Part shown: in pieces, positions 44,915 through 53,630 of the stretch
Layout of the letters: each line of letters begins with the position of its first letter
How positions within the stretch are numbered: the first letter of the stretch is position 1
Origin: an uncultured Litorivicinus sp.
GTDB taxonomy: Bacteria > Pseudomonadota > Gammaproteobacteria > Pseudomonadales > Litorivicinaceae
NCBI GenBank assembly: GCA_902536515.1
Contig: CACAXU010000003.1
Span: 1 to 64,000, forward strand
DNA: 64,000 nucleotides
Direction: 5' to 3'
Program-made: the position numbers and the translations under genes
The notes under the pieces: model-generated
What the model saw: the letters and a program-made list of their open reading frames with translations, nothing else
Database searches by the model: none
Told to the model about the DNA's origin: nothing

Positions 44915-46107
44915 CAGAGCCCTCCACACACCTTCTTTATCATATCTGCATCAAGATCTAACTCTCCCAAGATTTCCGCGTTGTGAGCCCCCAGTTGAGG
45001 ACCAATCCAACGTGTCTCACCAGGAGTCTTAGACAGTTTCGGAACCGCGGAGGGCATAAACAAATCAAGACCCGACTGCAGCAGATGATGCTCAATTGCA
45101 CCGCGCGCTTTGAGCTGCTCGTCTTCAAATACCTCAGCAACTGAATTGATCCCAGACGCAGGAACAGACGCAGCCTCAAGAATCTCGAGGGCCTCGGCCA
45201 AACTGACCGACACGGACCAGCCTCCCAAAATTTCATCAAGTTCATCAGAAGCTGCAGCCCTGCCATCGTTATGTTTGAACCGTGGGTCATCAGCCACATC
45301 AGGTCTGCCAATTGCTTGCATGAGTCTCTGGAAAATACTATCTCCATTTGCCGCTAGGACGAGGTAACGCCCATCCTTCGTAATGTAGGTATTGGATGGT
45401 GCGATACCGGGGAGACTTGAACCTGTTCGCTCGCGCACGGTACCGTCTGCTCCATACTCAGGTATCAAGCTTTCGGTTACAGCAAGAACAGATTCAATCA
45501 GGGACACATCCACCACTTGCCCCTCACCTGATTGTTCCGCATGGCGTAATGCCATCAAGGTTCCGACGACACCGTACAACGAAGCCAGGGTATCTCCTAT
45601 ACTGACACCTGTTCGAACCGGGGCACGATCAGCGTAGCCGATGAGATACCGCAAACCACCGATCGCTTCAGCGATCGCAGCGAAACCTGGCTTCCCCGAA
45701 TAAGGTCCTGACTGCCCATAACCTGAAACTCGAAGCATGACCAGCTTCGGATTCAACTCCGATAACCTGTCCCAGCCCAGATTCCACTTTTCAAGCGTAC
45801 CAGGTCTAAAATTCTCAACAAGAACATTGGCGTCCTTGACGAGATCACGCAAGACGGCTTGAGCATCCGGATCTTTAAGATTGAGCGTTAAGGATTTTTT
45901 GTTACGACTCTGCGAATACCACCAGAGCGACGTATCATTGTCCATTTTACGCCATTTGCGCAGTGGATCACCGATTCCAGGCGGCTCAATTTTGATCACT
46001 TCCGCCCCAAACTGGGCCAGTAAGGCACCCGCATATGGCCCGGCTATCAGTGAACCCAATTCAATTACACGAACACCCTTTAACGGCCCTGTTATTCGAT
46101 CAGGCAT
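44914..46107 (-). CDS. CaiB/BaiF-family (class III) CoA-transferase
   Basis: A 397-residue class III CoA-transferase: VRVIELGSLIAGPYAGALLAQF near the start, the KIEPPG motif, NKKSLTLNLKDPDAQAVL, LVENFRPGTLEKWNLG, and VVDVSLIESVLAVTES near residue 170, which carries the catalytic Asp. It moves CoA from a donor such as succinyl-CoA to an organic acid, activating it for the lyase encoded next. The ATG at 46107 has GAGG 6 bases upstream and is preferred over the TTG two codons earlier. Confidence 0.92.
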   Translation of the reverse strand: MPDRITGPLKGVRVIELGSLIAGPYAGALLAQFGAEVIKIEPPGIGDPLRKWRKMDNDTSLWWYSQSRNKKSLTLNLKDPDAQAVLRDLVKDANVLVENFRPGTLEKWNLGWDRLSELNPKLVMLRVSGYGQSGPYSGKPGFAAIAEAIGGLRYLIGYADRAPVRTGVSIGDTLASLYGVVGTLMALRHAEQSGEGQVVDVSLIESVLAVTESLIPEYGADGTVRERTGSSLPGIAPSNTYITKDGRYLVLAANGDSIFQRLMQAIGRPDVADDPRFKHNDGRAAASDELDEILGGWSVSVSLAEALEILEAASVPASGINSVAEVFEDEQLKARGAIEHHLLQSGLDLFMPSAVPKLSKTPGETRWIGPQLGAHNAEILGELDLDADMIKKVCGGL

Positions 46108-46118
46108 AAGCAACCTCT

Positions 46119-47003
46119 TTACCCTGATTCCCGATTTGAAGAGGAATACTGAGCTGATATTTCGTAGTAATCATTGAAACCAACACGTTCTCTTAACTCC
46201 CCGAAATCCATCAAATCCGTAGCACTTTGATGCCTCATTGCACGAAGCGAATCAGTCATCGCTTTCATTGCAGCAGCTAACAGGGTCAACGGATATGCAG
46301 CGAGAGAATAACCAATTGCTTGCAATGCATCGATTGGAAGCTGGGGAGTCAGCCCCCCTTCGACGATATTTGCCATTTTCGGACCCGGCAGCGATCGACA
46401 GATCTCTGTCATCTCAGATTCTGTTTGGGGAGCCTCGACAAACAAAATATCGGCTCCTAATTCGGAAAACCGGGCCGATCGCTCAATCGCCTCAGCCAGA
46501 CCATACTCATGCCGCGAATCGGTTCTCGCTAAAATGAGGATCTCTGGACCACCTGTGGCCACAAGTTCATTCCGGGCGTCTACAGCGGCTCGGATCCTGT
46601 CAAACGCCTCATTTCTAGGTACAACCGCTTTCCCAGGGGTGTGACCGCATCGCTTTGGCGCTACTTGGTCCTCAATCATCACCGCCGCGGCACCCGCTTG
46701 GGCCAAGCCGACGACGGTTCGCCGAACGTTCATGGCGTTACCGTATCCAGTATCGCCATCTGCAATCAGTGGGATTTGGATTGCGGACGCAATGTACCGA
46801 ACATGATCGACGACTTCGCCGTAGCTCATTAAACCCAAATCTGGCGCACCCAATTTCGTCGCAGATGCCGCAAATCCAGACATGAAAGTCAGAGGATAAC
46901 CCTCTTGTTCAATCAATTTTGCGGACAATGCATCAAAGCAACACGGCATTAAATGACATATGTCTTCGGCTAATAGGGTTCGCAGATCGTTAAGTGTACT
47001 CAT
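46119..47003 (-). CDS. PEP mutase/isocitrate lyase-family enzyme
   Basis: A 294-residue member of the ICL/PEPM superfamily: FMSGFAASATKLGAPDLG at residues 40-57, metal-binding GDTGYGN near 86, EDQVAPKRCGHTPGK near 115-130 with the catalytic Cys of lyases, and ILARTDSRHEYGL near 158. KRCGH points to a C-C lyase (2-methylisocitrate, 2,3-dimethylmalate or oxaloacetate-decarboxylase type) rather than a phosphonate mutase. Lies between the TRAP genes and the CoA-transferase. Confidence 0.88.
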   Translation of the reverse strand: MSTLNDLRTLLAEDICHLMPCCFDALSAKLIEQEGYPLTFMSGFAASATKLGAPDLGLMSYGEVVDHVRYIASAIQIPLIADGDTGYGNAMNVRRTVVGLAQAGAAAVMIEDQVAPKRCGHTPGKAVVPRNEAFDRIRAAVDARNELVATGGPEILILARTDSRHEYGLAEAIERSARFSELGADILFVEAPQTESEMTEICRSLPGPKMANIVEGGLTPQLPIDALQAIGYSLAAYPLTLLAAAMKAMTDSLRAMRHQSATDLMDFGELRERVGFNDYYEISAQYSSSNRESG

Positions 47004-47007
47004 CCTG

Positions 47008-48282
47008 CTACCACTTGAACGGAATATAGAGCGCTAGATCCGGCACAATGTAGAGCACGAAGACACAGACCAGCATCATAATTAAGAAAGGCCAAACACC
47101 AGACGCAACTTCGCCAAGGGAGACCTTTGCAACCGATTGAATGACATACAGATTCAATCCAACCGGAGGCGTAATGAGCGCGCATTCAACCATGATCACC
47201 ATGTAAATTCCGAACCAGATTGGATCAAATCCCAGTCCCATTGCTGCTGGAAGCAGCACCGGGGTCATGATAAGAATCATCGACAGTGTTTCAAAAACCA
47301 GTCCCATCACCAACAACACAGCCGACACGATTAAGATAAAAATAATTGGTCCATCGATGTTCATCGCAATGAAGGCAGAAATGTCTTGCGGTACACGATA
47401 GAGTGCGAGCGCTTTACCAAATACTTTCGCCGCCGCAATGATGATCAAAATTGCTGTTGTGGTAACAGCACTCTCTTTGACCGCCTCCCAAAAACTTTGC
47501 CATGTCAGTCGACGAAGCCAAAACGCAGTAATGATGACCGCGGCAACAAAGCCAACGGCAGACGCCTCCGTCGGCGTAAATGCGCCTGAATAGAGTCCGC
47601 CAATAATCAAAACTGCCAGAATCACCGATGGCAAAGCACGTTTAGTCGATTTTTTTCGTTCCAACCAAGATGCTTTAGGCATCTGCTTATACTGATTTGA
47701 AAATCTGGCATAGATCATGGAGAAGCCAACAAAGAACGTAACCAAAAGCAGACCGGGTCCGATACCCGCCAGGAAGAGTGCGATTACGGATTCCTCAGCC
47801 ACGAAGCCAAAAACAATCATCGGAATCGATGGAGGAATCAAAATACCGAGCGTCCCGCCAGCGGCAAGCAACCCATAGACAAAACGGCGGTCATATCCAC
47901 GACTGACCATCTCGGGTATCGCGACCGTGCCGATGGTGGCTGCGGTTGCCACCGAGGAGCCCGAGATTGCTGCAAAAAGTCCACAGCTAAGAATCGTTGC
48001 CACGGCCAGTCCACCAGGCCAATGTCCAACCCAAGCTTGTACCGCGCTGAACAGATCGCGTCCCACACCACCCTTCAGCAACACATTCGACATTAATAGG
48101 AACAGCGGCACCGCGAGCAAAATGAACCCATCCAACGTAGAGAGAATCGCTTGTGGCGCCATCAAAGGAGAAAATCCACCAAGGAATAACATACCAAGGC
48201 CGATGCCCCCGAGAGCAAAGGCAACTGGGACGCCGATTAAAAGAAGACTGAAAAGGCAAACGACAATGACAAGGATCGTCAT
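47008..48282 (-). CDS. dctM: TRAP transporter large permease (DctM)
   Basis: A 424-residue permease with about twelve spans. Characteristic segments include VPVAFALGGIGLGMLF, VPLFLLMSNVLLKGGVGRDL, GLFAAISGSSVATAATIGTV and LGILIPPSIPMIVFGF. It imports an organic acid with sodium, using the DctQ subunit and the DctP binding protein. Its ATG overlaps the dctQ stop. Confidence 0.93.
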   Translation of the reverse strand: MTILVIVVCLFSLLLIGVPVAFALGGIGLGMLFLGGFSPLMAPQAILSTLDGFILLAVPLFLLMSNVLLKGGVGRDLFSAVQAWVGHWPGGLAVATILSCGLFAAISGSSVATAATIGTVAIPEMVSRGYDRRFVYGLLAAGGTLGILIPPSIPMIVFGFVAEESVIALFLAGIGPGLLLVTFFVGFSMIYARFSNQYKQMPKASWLERKKSTKRALPSVILAVLIIGGLYSGAFTPTEASAVGFVAAVIITAFWLRRLTWQSFWEAVKESAVTTTAILIIIAAAKVFGKALALYRVPQDISAFIAMNIDGPIIFILIVSAVLLVMGLVFETLSMILIMTPVLLPAAMGLGFDPIWFGIYMVIMVECALITPPVGLNLYVIQSVAKVSLGEVASGVWPFLIMMLVCVFVLYIVPDLALYIPFKW

Positions 48283-48797
48283 TCGTGACTACCCCCGAGA
48301 CTCACGGTGTCATTCCGCCACAACGCTTTCAGTTCGCAAGCCGCTTGAGCAAATAATAATAAAAATCCTAATGGAACCGGGAGTTCGGCAACCCAGGTCG
48401 GCAGGTTGAGAAGCGAGCCGGTGGTTCTTCCGCGAACCCAACTCTCATAAAAAATATCCCAACCCCAAAGAACGATTACAATCGAGAAAATGAGGATGCC
48501 CACCAGTGACACTGCCATACAAACTTTCTGTGTGCTTCGCGGCAATCTGCTGGTCAATGCATTCACAGTGATATGTTGCCGAAGCGTCAGAACCCAGGCC
48601 ATTGCGAGCAAGCATCCCCAGATTAGACACAACTGGCTAATCTCAGCAGCCCAAATTGTTGGTTTGATGAAGAAATATCTAGCGACCACCTCGTACGTTA
48701 GAAACAGACCTGTCACGGCCAAAAGGGTAGCCCCAAACAAACCCGCCCAAACAGATAGTTTGTTAATCAATTGCATGATCATGTTCACCGAATGCAA
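48279..48797 (-). CDS. dctQ: TRAP transporter small permease (DctQ)
   Basis: A 172-residue four-span protein with LTYEVVARYFFIKPTIWAAE and ISQLCLIWGCLLAMAWVLTL, followed by HITVNALTSRLP, the standard DctQ pattern. It overlaps dctM and follows dctP by 36 bases. Confidence 0.9.
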   Translation of the reverse strand: MHSVNMIMQLINKLSVWAGLFGATLLAVTGLFLTYEVVARYFFIKPTIWAAEISQLCLIWGCLLAMAWVLTLRQHITVNALTSRLPRSTQKVCMAVSLVGILIFSIVIVLWGWDIFYESWVRGRTTGSLLNLPTWVAELPVPLGFLLLFAQAACELKALWRNDTVSLGGSHE

Positions 48798-48833
48798 CGC
48801 GACCCCCTAAGGTGGCCGCGCCTTGGAACGAAA

Positions 48834-49814
48834 TTATTGGCTCGCTGCGTCTAAAATCGTCGTGCCCAAATCACCAGTGGCTTGGAGATACGAATCATAA
48901 ACGGGCTTAGAAACAGCCTTCCACGCTTCGAGCTCTTGATCTGTCAGTTCGACGACGGTCATTCCATTTGCCTTCGCTGCCGCGTAGGCGTCTGCTTCGA
49001 TTTGAGTCATTGCGTCGCGAACACTCTCTTGCGCAACATTGGCTGCAGCCCGGATGTGACCTTGGATCTCCGATGACAAACCGTTCCACCAATTGGTGTT
49101 AACGACCACAACAAATTCAATATCCGCATGATTGGTCACCGTAATTGTATCCATCACTTCCCAGAGCTTCCGTGATTTCACACCTGAAACACCTGTCATG
49201 CCGATATCGACCGTGCCGCGCTGATAGGCCAGATACTGCTCTGATCCAGATATCAGGGTCGGCGCCCCACCTGCCGCTGTCACGAAATCACCGAGCGTTT
49301 TTCCGAAAACACGCGCCTTCTTTCCCTTCATATCCGCAGGTGTCCGTATTGGCCCACCCTTCGACAGAAGGATTGCCCCACCATACGCCTGCCAGTAAAG
49401 AATCTGACCACCTGTCTTTGCGACTTCCTTCTCAATCGTCGTTCTCACAACACTACCTTCAGCAACTGCGGCTCGCACCTTCGCTTCTGAGTTCAACAGG
49501 AAAGGCATATAAAACACATCAACCACGGGTGCATCACCAACGTATCGAGTTAACGATGCAACACCAGCCTCAATAGCCCCAGAACCGACCGCAGCCGGTA
49601 CCTCTTTATCTTTGTACAGCTGAGCACTGTCATAGATCTCTACATCGATAGCGCCATTGGTTCGAGCTTCGACCTCTTTCTCGAACACGAGTAAATTTTG
49701 TCCGAGATGACTTTTGAGCGGTAATTGAAGAGATATCCTCATCTTGTCAGCGGCTTGAGCTGTCCCAGCAACTAGTGTCAAACCGAGTGCTGCCACGGCT
49801 ATTTTTTTTAACAT
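48834..49814 (-). CDS. dctP: TRAP transporter substrate-binding protein (DctP)
   Basis: A 326-residue periplasmic protein with a Sec signal at residues 1-21 (AVAALGLTLVAGTAQAAD). The mature part has the DctP layout: HLGQNLLVFEKEVEARTNGA, ALTRY-like GVASLTRYVG, the conserved KGKKARVFGKTLGDF (Arg that holds the substrate carboxylate near residue 169) and VSGVKSRKLWEVMDTI. First gene of the operon, preceded by GAGGA. It binds a carboxylate; the exact ligand is probably the acid processed by the CoA-transferase and lyases. Confidence 0.92.
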   Translation of the reverse strand: MLKKIAVAALGLTLVAGTAQAADKMRISLQLPLKSHLGQNLLVFEKEVEARTNGAIDVEIYDSAQLYKDKEVPAAVGSGAIEAGVASLTRYVGDAPVVDVFYMPFLLNSEAKVRAAVAEGSVVRTTIEKEVAKTGGQILYWQAYGGAILLSKGGPIRTPADMKGKKARVFGKTLGDFVTAAGGAPTLISGSEQYLAYQRGTVDIGMTGVSGVKSRKLWEVMDTITVTNHADIEFVVVVNTNWWNGLSSEIQGHIRAAANVAQESVRDAMTQIEADAYAAAKANGMTVVELTDQELEAWKAVSKPVYDSYLQATGDLGTTILDAASQ

Positions 49815-49890
49815 GGTTTAATCCTCGTTATTGTTATTTATTCCGTATTGTTGCCCTGCAGGACGAAAATTCGTCACATCAGTACAAATC

Positions 49891-49920
49891 GTTATACCTT
49901 TCTATCCAAGATTTTTGCAA
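49891..49920 (-). promoter_or_regulatory. Predicted sigma-70 promoter of the TRAP operon
   Basis: On the minus strand TTGCAA (-35) and TATAAC (-10) with an 18-base spacer, about 80 bases upstream of dctP. An inverted repeat AAGATTTT/AAAATCTT (49908-49933) covers the -35 region and could be an operator. Confidence 0.55.
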
Positions 49921-49978
49921 TACCAAAATCTTATTTTTAAAAAATTTGTTTGGTTTACTTTATTTAAAATCGTTATAA

Positions 49979-49986
49979 GGTATACC
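49979..49986. promoter_or_regulatory. GGTATACC palindrome before the GntR gene
   Basis: GGTATACCAAA lies 19 bases before the gntR start and resembles the TGGTnnACCA sites near the GMC dehydrogenase genes (41734, 41774). Position and symmetry fit an autoregulatory GntR operator. Confidence 0.5.
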
Positions 49987-50004
49987 AAATATAAACTGTC
50001 ACGG

Positions 50005-50640
50005 ATGGGTATGACGGATTCACTCAGCCTCAAGGCCCGAAAAAAAACTGAAGAATTCATCTTGCAGGGCATTTTAAAAGCCGGAGATAAGATCACAGAG
50101 CGCGATCTTGCAGAGCGTCTTGGTATGTCCAGGGCGCCTGTTCGCGAAGCGATCCGAGAACTCATAGCGGTTGGACTTCTAGAACAAATCAGTGCCCGGC
50201 AAATTGTTGTGCGTCAGTTACTGTTATCCGAGGTGAAAGAAATCTTCTCAATCCGAGCGATGCTGGAAGGCAAAGCAGCTGCTGCGGCCGCTACAAGATT
50301 CCAGACGAAAGACCTCTTGAAGCTTGAGCAACTTCACGAAGATATGAAGCGAGTTGCGAGGAGCGACGACCTTACCGATTATTTTGACCTGAATATCCAG
50401 TTCCATAAAGTCATCCATACAGTCGCGGAATCCCCTCGCTTGATGAACTTAATCGATCAAGTGATGCGCGAATCACTGGTGTTCCGAAGTCGGAGCCTAG
50501 CTGATCAAAAGAATATTCAGAAATCAATCGAAGAGCATGAGCAACTGGTCAGGGCATTCAAAGCATATGATGACGAATTGGCTTCAATCTTAATGGTTCG
50601 TCATATCGACGGCGGATTTAATCGACTCGAACTCCTGTAG
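50005..50640 (+). CDS. GntR-family regulator with FCD domain
   Basis: About 211 residues from the ATG at 50005 (a second ATG follows at 50011). HTH at residues 30-65 (ERDLAERLGMSRAPVREAIR) and an FCD domain with FSIRAMLEGKAAAAAATRF and FDLNIQFHKVIHTVAESPRL. It is divergent from the TRAP/CoA-transferase operon, which it probably represses until the substrate binds the FCD domain. The frame is open upstream for another 58 codons, but that part overlaps the divergent promoter and looks non-coding. Confidence 0.9.
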   Translation: MGMTDSLSLKARKKTEEFILQGILKAGDKITERDLAERLGMSRAPVREAIRELIAVGLLEQISARQIVVRQLLLSEVKEIFSIRAMLEGKAAAAAATRFQTKDLLKLEQLHEDMKRVARSDDLTDYFDLNIQFHKVIHTVAESPRLMNLIDQVMRESLVFRSRSLADQKNIQKSIEEHEQLVRAFKAYDDELASILMVRHIDGGFNRLELL

Positions 50641-50641
50641 C

Positions 50642-51313
50642 TTATTCCAAAGTCATTCCAACGATCTCATTCTGAAAATCAATTTCAATCAGTGACTGCT
50701 GGAAAAACGTTGTGCCAAGAATGGCATCGACATTCGCGGTGTCCATTAACTGACTGAGTTCAGCGGTCGCAATCCCAAATGTTTCGGTTAATGATTGATC
50801 GCCCACAACGAGCGTGCAGGCAACTGTTTGAATCTCAAAAGTGCCAAGCATCGGATGAAAATCATGCTGTTTCCCAAGTACCTGCCCGAACACAGCAGTT
50901 TCATTACTCCTGAGGTAAGACAACCCAGCACCAGTGTCTAGAACACAGCTCAGTCGGTCCTCCCCAATCTGGCAATGAACAACAGGGGAACCCATGACAA
51001 AGGCGGTTTCATAACCGTCAATTGATACGTCGAGCCGAGCGAGAGTGTTGTTTGCAACGTCAAATCCCAACACGGCGTCAGAAAACGCATCAACTCCGAT
51101 CAATCCGACAGCATCAAATGGCAGACTGTCCTGTATTTCAGTCCAGGCATAACTGCCAAAACTCGAATTTAACTGAACCACTGAGCCCAGCATGCGGACC
51201 GGAATGTCTGGCCCTAATGATACCGGAGACCCCGTATCGATGATGAGGCATCCCTCGTCGAAATCAGCGCACAGGATACCCTCACGCACAACAACTTCGA
51301 TTGACTCTGACAC
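50642..51313 (-). CDS. Aspartic-protease-like protein with two DTG motifs
   Basis: A 223-residue protein with two retropepsin-type signatures: CLIIDTGSPVSL near residues 22-33 and SCVLDTGAGLSYL near 122-134. Each half ends in a strand pattern like GLIGVDAFSDAVLGFDV and AILGTTFFQQSLIEIDF, the hydrophobic-hydrophobic-Gly segment of retropepsins. So both lobes of a pepsin-like enzyme appear in one small chain without a signal peptide, suggesting a cytoplasmic bilobal protease. Activity is inferred from motifs only. Converges on the gntR gene with one base between stops. Confidence 0.6.
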   Translation of the reverse strand: MSESIEVVVREGILCADFDEGCLIIDTGSPVSLGPDIPVRMLGSVVQLNSSFGSYAWTEIQDSLPFDAVGLIGVDAFSDAVLGFDVANNTLARLDVSIDGYETAFVMGSPVVHCQIGEDRLSCVLDTGAGLSYLRSNETAVFGQVLGKQHDFHPMLGTFEIQTVACTLVVGDQSLTETFGIATAELSQLMDTANVDAILGTTFFQQSLIEIDFQNEIVGMTLE

Positions 51314-51362
51314 AAATTATCCCTCCTGCATCCGAAGCCTCAGTGTACTGCGATTCAGTCGC

Positions 51363-52178
51363 TTAATAATAGCTTCGACGATCTGTGGAAACACTGGAAG
51401 ATGACTCACTTTCCACTGTCTCAGAAATAGCCTCGTAAGTAGATGCCGCGGGCGGCTCTGAAGTGTCAACTGATTCTGGAACACTCATACTGGAAGTGTT
51501 TGAATCACCGACTACGGTCTCGGAAAAGCTTTCGCCTGACGACAAGCTGCCTGAATCAGATCCATTATCAGAGTTGTCAACAGCAGACCTACTACCTATC
51601 CAATTCACACGATCTATTTTCTGGGGAACAATTTCCTTGCCGCGAGCACGGATCAGCGCCAAAACGCGTTTCATACCGCCATGCTGACTGCGCTTGAGCG
51701 CGTCTTCGATCAACTGAACTTCGGTACCGGAAAGCGTTATGGCTTGAATCCAGTCGAACTGACGTGACGTCTGTATATCAATAATCGATGTGGAAACACC
51801 AGCTGATCGCATCGCTGGGAAGGTAACTTCAGTCGATTGGCTTTTATCGAACACATTCGTCAGTTTCAGTTTATTCAAACCAAGCCGTGGCCTGACTTGA
51901 ATAACCGTATTCCGTCGAACCTGCCCCAAATCAGTCCCGTTGAGCTCTACCAAATAAGTACTCAGTAAGCCTTGGAGATTTCTGACAGCACTTGATTGAT
52001 CTGCCGAACTATCAATAAACGCTAAGACAGCTCCGCCTCGGGTTTGAGACAACGCGTCTATGACTGACTCTTGTGAGTCGAGTCTCCGCGCACTATCAGC
52101 GTTTAATCCAGCCGACAGGATGATAGAAACAATTGCTAAACCAAACTTTATTTTTAGCACGACCCCAGGCTCTCTCAA
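51363..52178 (-). CDS. Exported protein with Ser-rich tail, unknown
   Basis: A 271-residue protein with a signal peptide (FGLAIVSIILSAGLNADS) and a mature domain of about 150 residues of unknown fold. Its last 75 residues are low-complexity and rich in Ser/Glu/Asp (SDNGSDSGSLSSGESFSE). A GTG near 52160 could be the true start. No recognisable family. It precedes the aspartic-protease-like gene by about 50 bases in the same direction; the two may be linked. Confidence 0.6.
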   Translation of the reverse strand: MREPGVVLKIKFGLAIVSIILSAGLNADSARRLDSQESVIDALSQTRGGAVLAFIDSSADQSSAVRNLQGLLSTYLVELNGTDLGQVRRNTVIQVRPRLGLNKLKLTNVFDKSQSTEVTFPAMRSAGVSTSIIDIQTSRQFDWIQAITLSGTEVQLIEDALKRSQHGGMKRVLALIRARGKEIVPQKIDRVNWIGSRSAVDNSDNGSDSGSLSSGESFSETVVGDSNTSSMSVPESVDTSEPPAASTYEAISETVESESSSSVSTDRRSYY

Positions 52179-52353
52179 TCGAACACATCTTCTATCGGCA
52201 AAAAACGCGCGCCCTAAAGGACTTCATTCCCTTATGGGAAGCTATTAGCCACGGCGCCGTTGAATCATAAATCCATTTAGCGCACCTCTGGGTTGGCACA
52301 AGTCACCAAGGTTGAGACATTATCAGGAGGCAAGTGCGTAGCTAATCATCCAG

Positions 52354-52566
52354 TCAATTAATCAACGCTGTCGATCCAGAAGCGAGATCCCTAATCAATC
52401 GTATCCTATCGATTTCATCTTGTGATTCAAAACGTGCGCGACTTTCGATCAGTTGATCAACTTCCGTAGCCATCCCCTCGCTGATAAGAGCCCGGCACTG
52501 TGCAAAAAGACTAATATCCAGACAATTCAGATCGCGCTCAAATTCAAGCTTTGCTAATACTGACAT
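52354..52566 (-). CDS. Small cytoplasmic protein, unknown
   Basis: A 70-residue, helix-rich acidic protein (FERDLNCLDISLFAQCRALI and QDEIDRIRLIRDLASGS). GGAGA lies 7 bases before the ATG. Unrecognised. Confidence 0.5.
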   Translation of the reverse strand: MSVLAKLEFERDLNCLDISLFAQCRALISEGMATEVDQLIESRARFESQDEIDRIRLIRDLASGSTALIN

Positions 52567-53119
52567 TTTTATTCTCCGTCAAAAAAACAGCACAGATAAT
52601 GACAGCAAGAAAAATGCCAATAACCTTGGGGCAGGTATAACTCAATGACCAGTGGCAAGAGAGATAGCCCAGCATTACTCCGATACCATGTCCTAGCTAA
52701 GAAATTTAAAAAAGGTTTTCGAATTGACACAAGCTGCCAACTACCACAACCCCAACTGCAGTGAATAAAGAGACGCGCTGCGCTTTTAGCAAGGTTCAGG
52801 CATCAGTCCAAAAATCATCCTTTACCTGCAAGACGGATGGACGACTTAGACCTTGTACGGATAGAGAGCATCCCTTGGCCTCGATTGGCACCAAATACTA
52901 AGACTGGACGCTCAATCTGCGCTACACGAAGCATTGACGGCAACGACTTCGAAACGATCGTTAAATATGTCGCCGAGCAACCGGGCGCCCTTGAAAGGCC
53001 TTTTGTTGCGACAGACAGGGGGCCCGATTATGCCGGCCGATCAATACAATCTTGGAGATCATCGCCTTGCGTCTCAAAACATCATGGCTGACTGAGAAAG
53101 GGGCTCAAGTAATTTAATC
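52567..53119. other. Intergenic region without an identified gene
   Basis: Only short frames occur here. One on the plus strand (52837-53091) is open for 84 codons, but it resembles nothing I recognise, has no ribosome site and its residue composition is not protein-like. I see no RNA signature or repeat. Confidence 0.4.
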
Positions 53120-53212
53120 TTACGACAAGACCATGATCACAATGACTGTGGTTGCAATAATCAGCCAATTGATCCACCAAGCCTTCGGTGGCTTGTTATC
53201 GTTACCTTGCAT
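53120..53212 (-). CDS. 30-residue single-span peptide
   Basis: Frame MQGNDNKPPKAWWINWLIIA continues as a hydrophobic span (TTVIVIMVLS). A polar, basic start followed by one span is typical of real small membrane peptides, but the ribosome site is weak. Confidence 0.35.
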   Translation of the reverse strand: MQGNDNKPPKAWWINWLIIATTVIVIMVLS

Positions 53213-53630
53213 GGATCACACTCTCTGTTGCTTCAGGGAACGGTAACCCCTTTGCGGGATCGAGTCCAATATCGGATACGAAACTTCAATAAAAAAGGCT
53301 GAGTGTGACTCAGCCTTTCCTGGTTTCGACTCGCCTATTTCAAGGATACACTCGGTCGCAAGCGGTCGGTCGGCCTCTGTTATCCGTTTGCCTGTCAAAA
53401 CAGACGCCCTCAGCGGGACTCTTACGGATCGCCCGGAAAGCGCTTGCCGGTTTCTCACGATGAGAAACATTTACGAAACCAAAAGTCACTATCGCAGATT
53501 TCTCGACGCATTCAATAACTCCATGGTCGAGCTCTAGTGTTGCATCTGCGTAAAAACCAACTAGGTGCTCGAGCTTACAGCGGTTCTAACCACTACTCTC
53601 AAGGTTGTTTTAACTACGAAGGGGTTCTAT
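53213..53630. other. Region with a terminator but no convincing gene
   Basis: A frame at 53216-53470 (minus) is open for 84 codons, but it runs through the terminator hairpin at 53296-53316 and resembles no family. The hairpin may close the operon beginning at 55692, or a small RNA of up to about 200 bases made from the minus strand. Confidence 0.4.
53291..53316 (-). terminator. Rho-independent terminator, minus strand
   Basis: Perfect stem AGGCTGAGT-cac-ACTCAGCCT followed on the minus strand by TTTTTTATT. It lies 315 bases downstream of the coiled-coil gene that ends at 53631. Confidence 0.85.

Noticed and set aside
49831-50004. 58-codon N-terminal extension of the GntR frame
   Set aside because: Overlaps the predicted divergent promoter and GGTATACC site; GntR proteins begin just before the HTH.
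52837-53091. 84-codon plus-strand frame
   Set aside because: No ribosome site, no recognisable motif, odd composition; reverse strand also unrevealing.
53216-53470. 84-codon minus-strand frame, considered as a possible small regulator
   Set aside because: It has no family motif and runs through a perfect rho-independent terminator.
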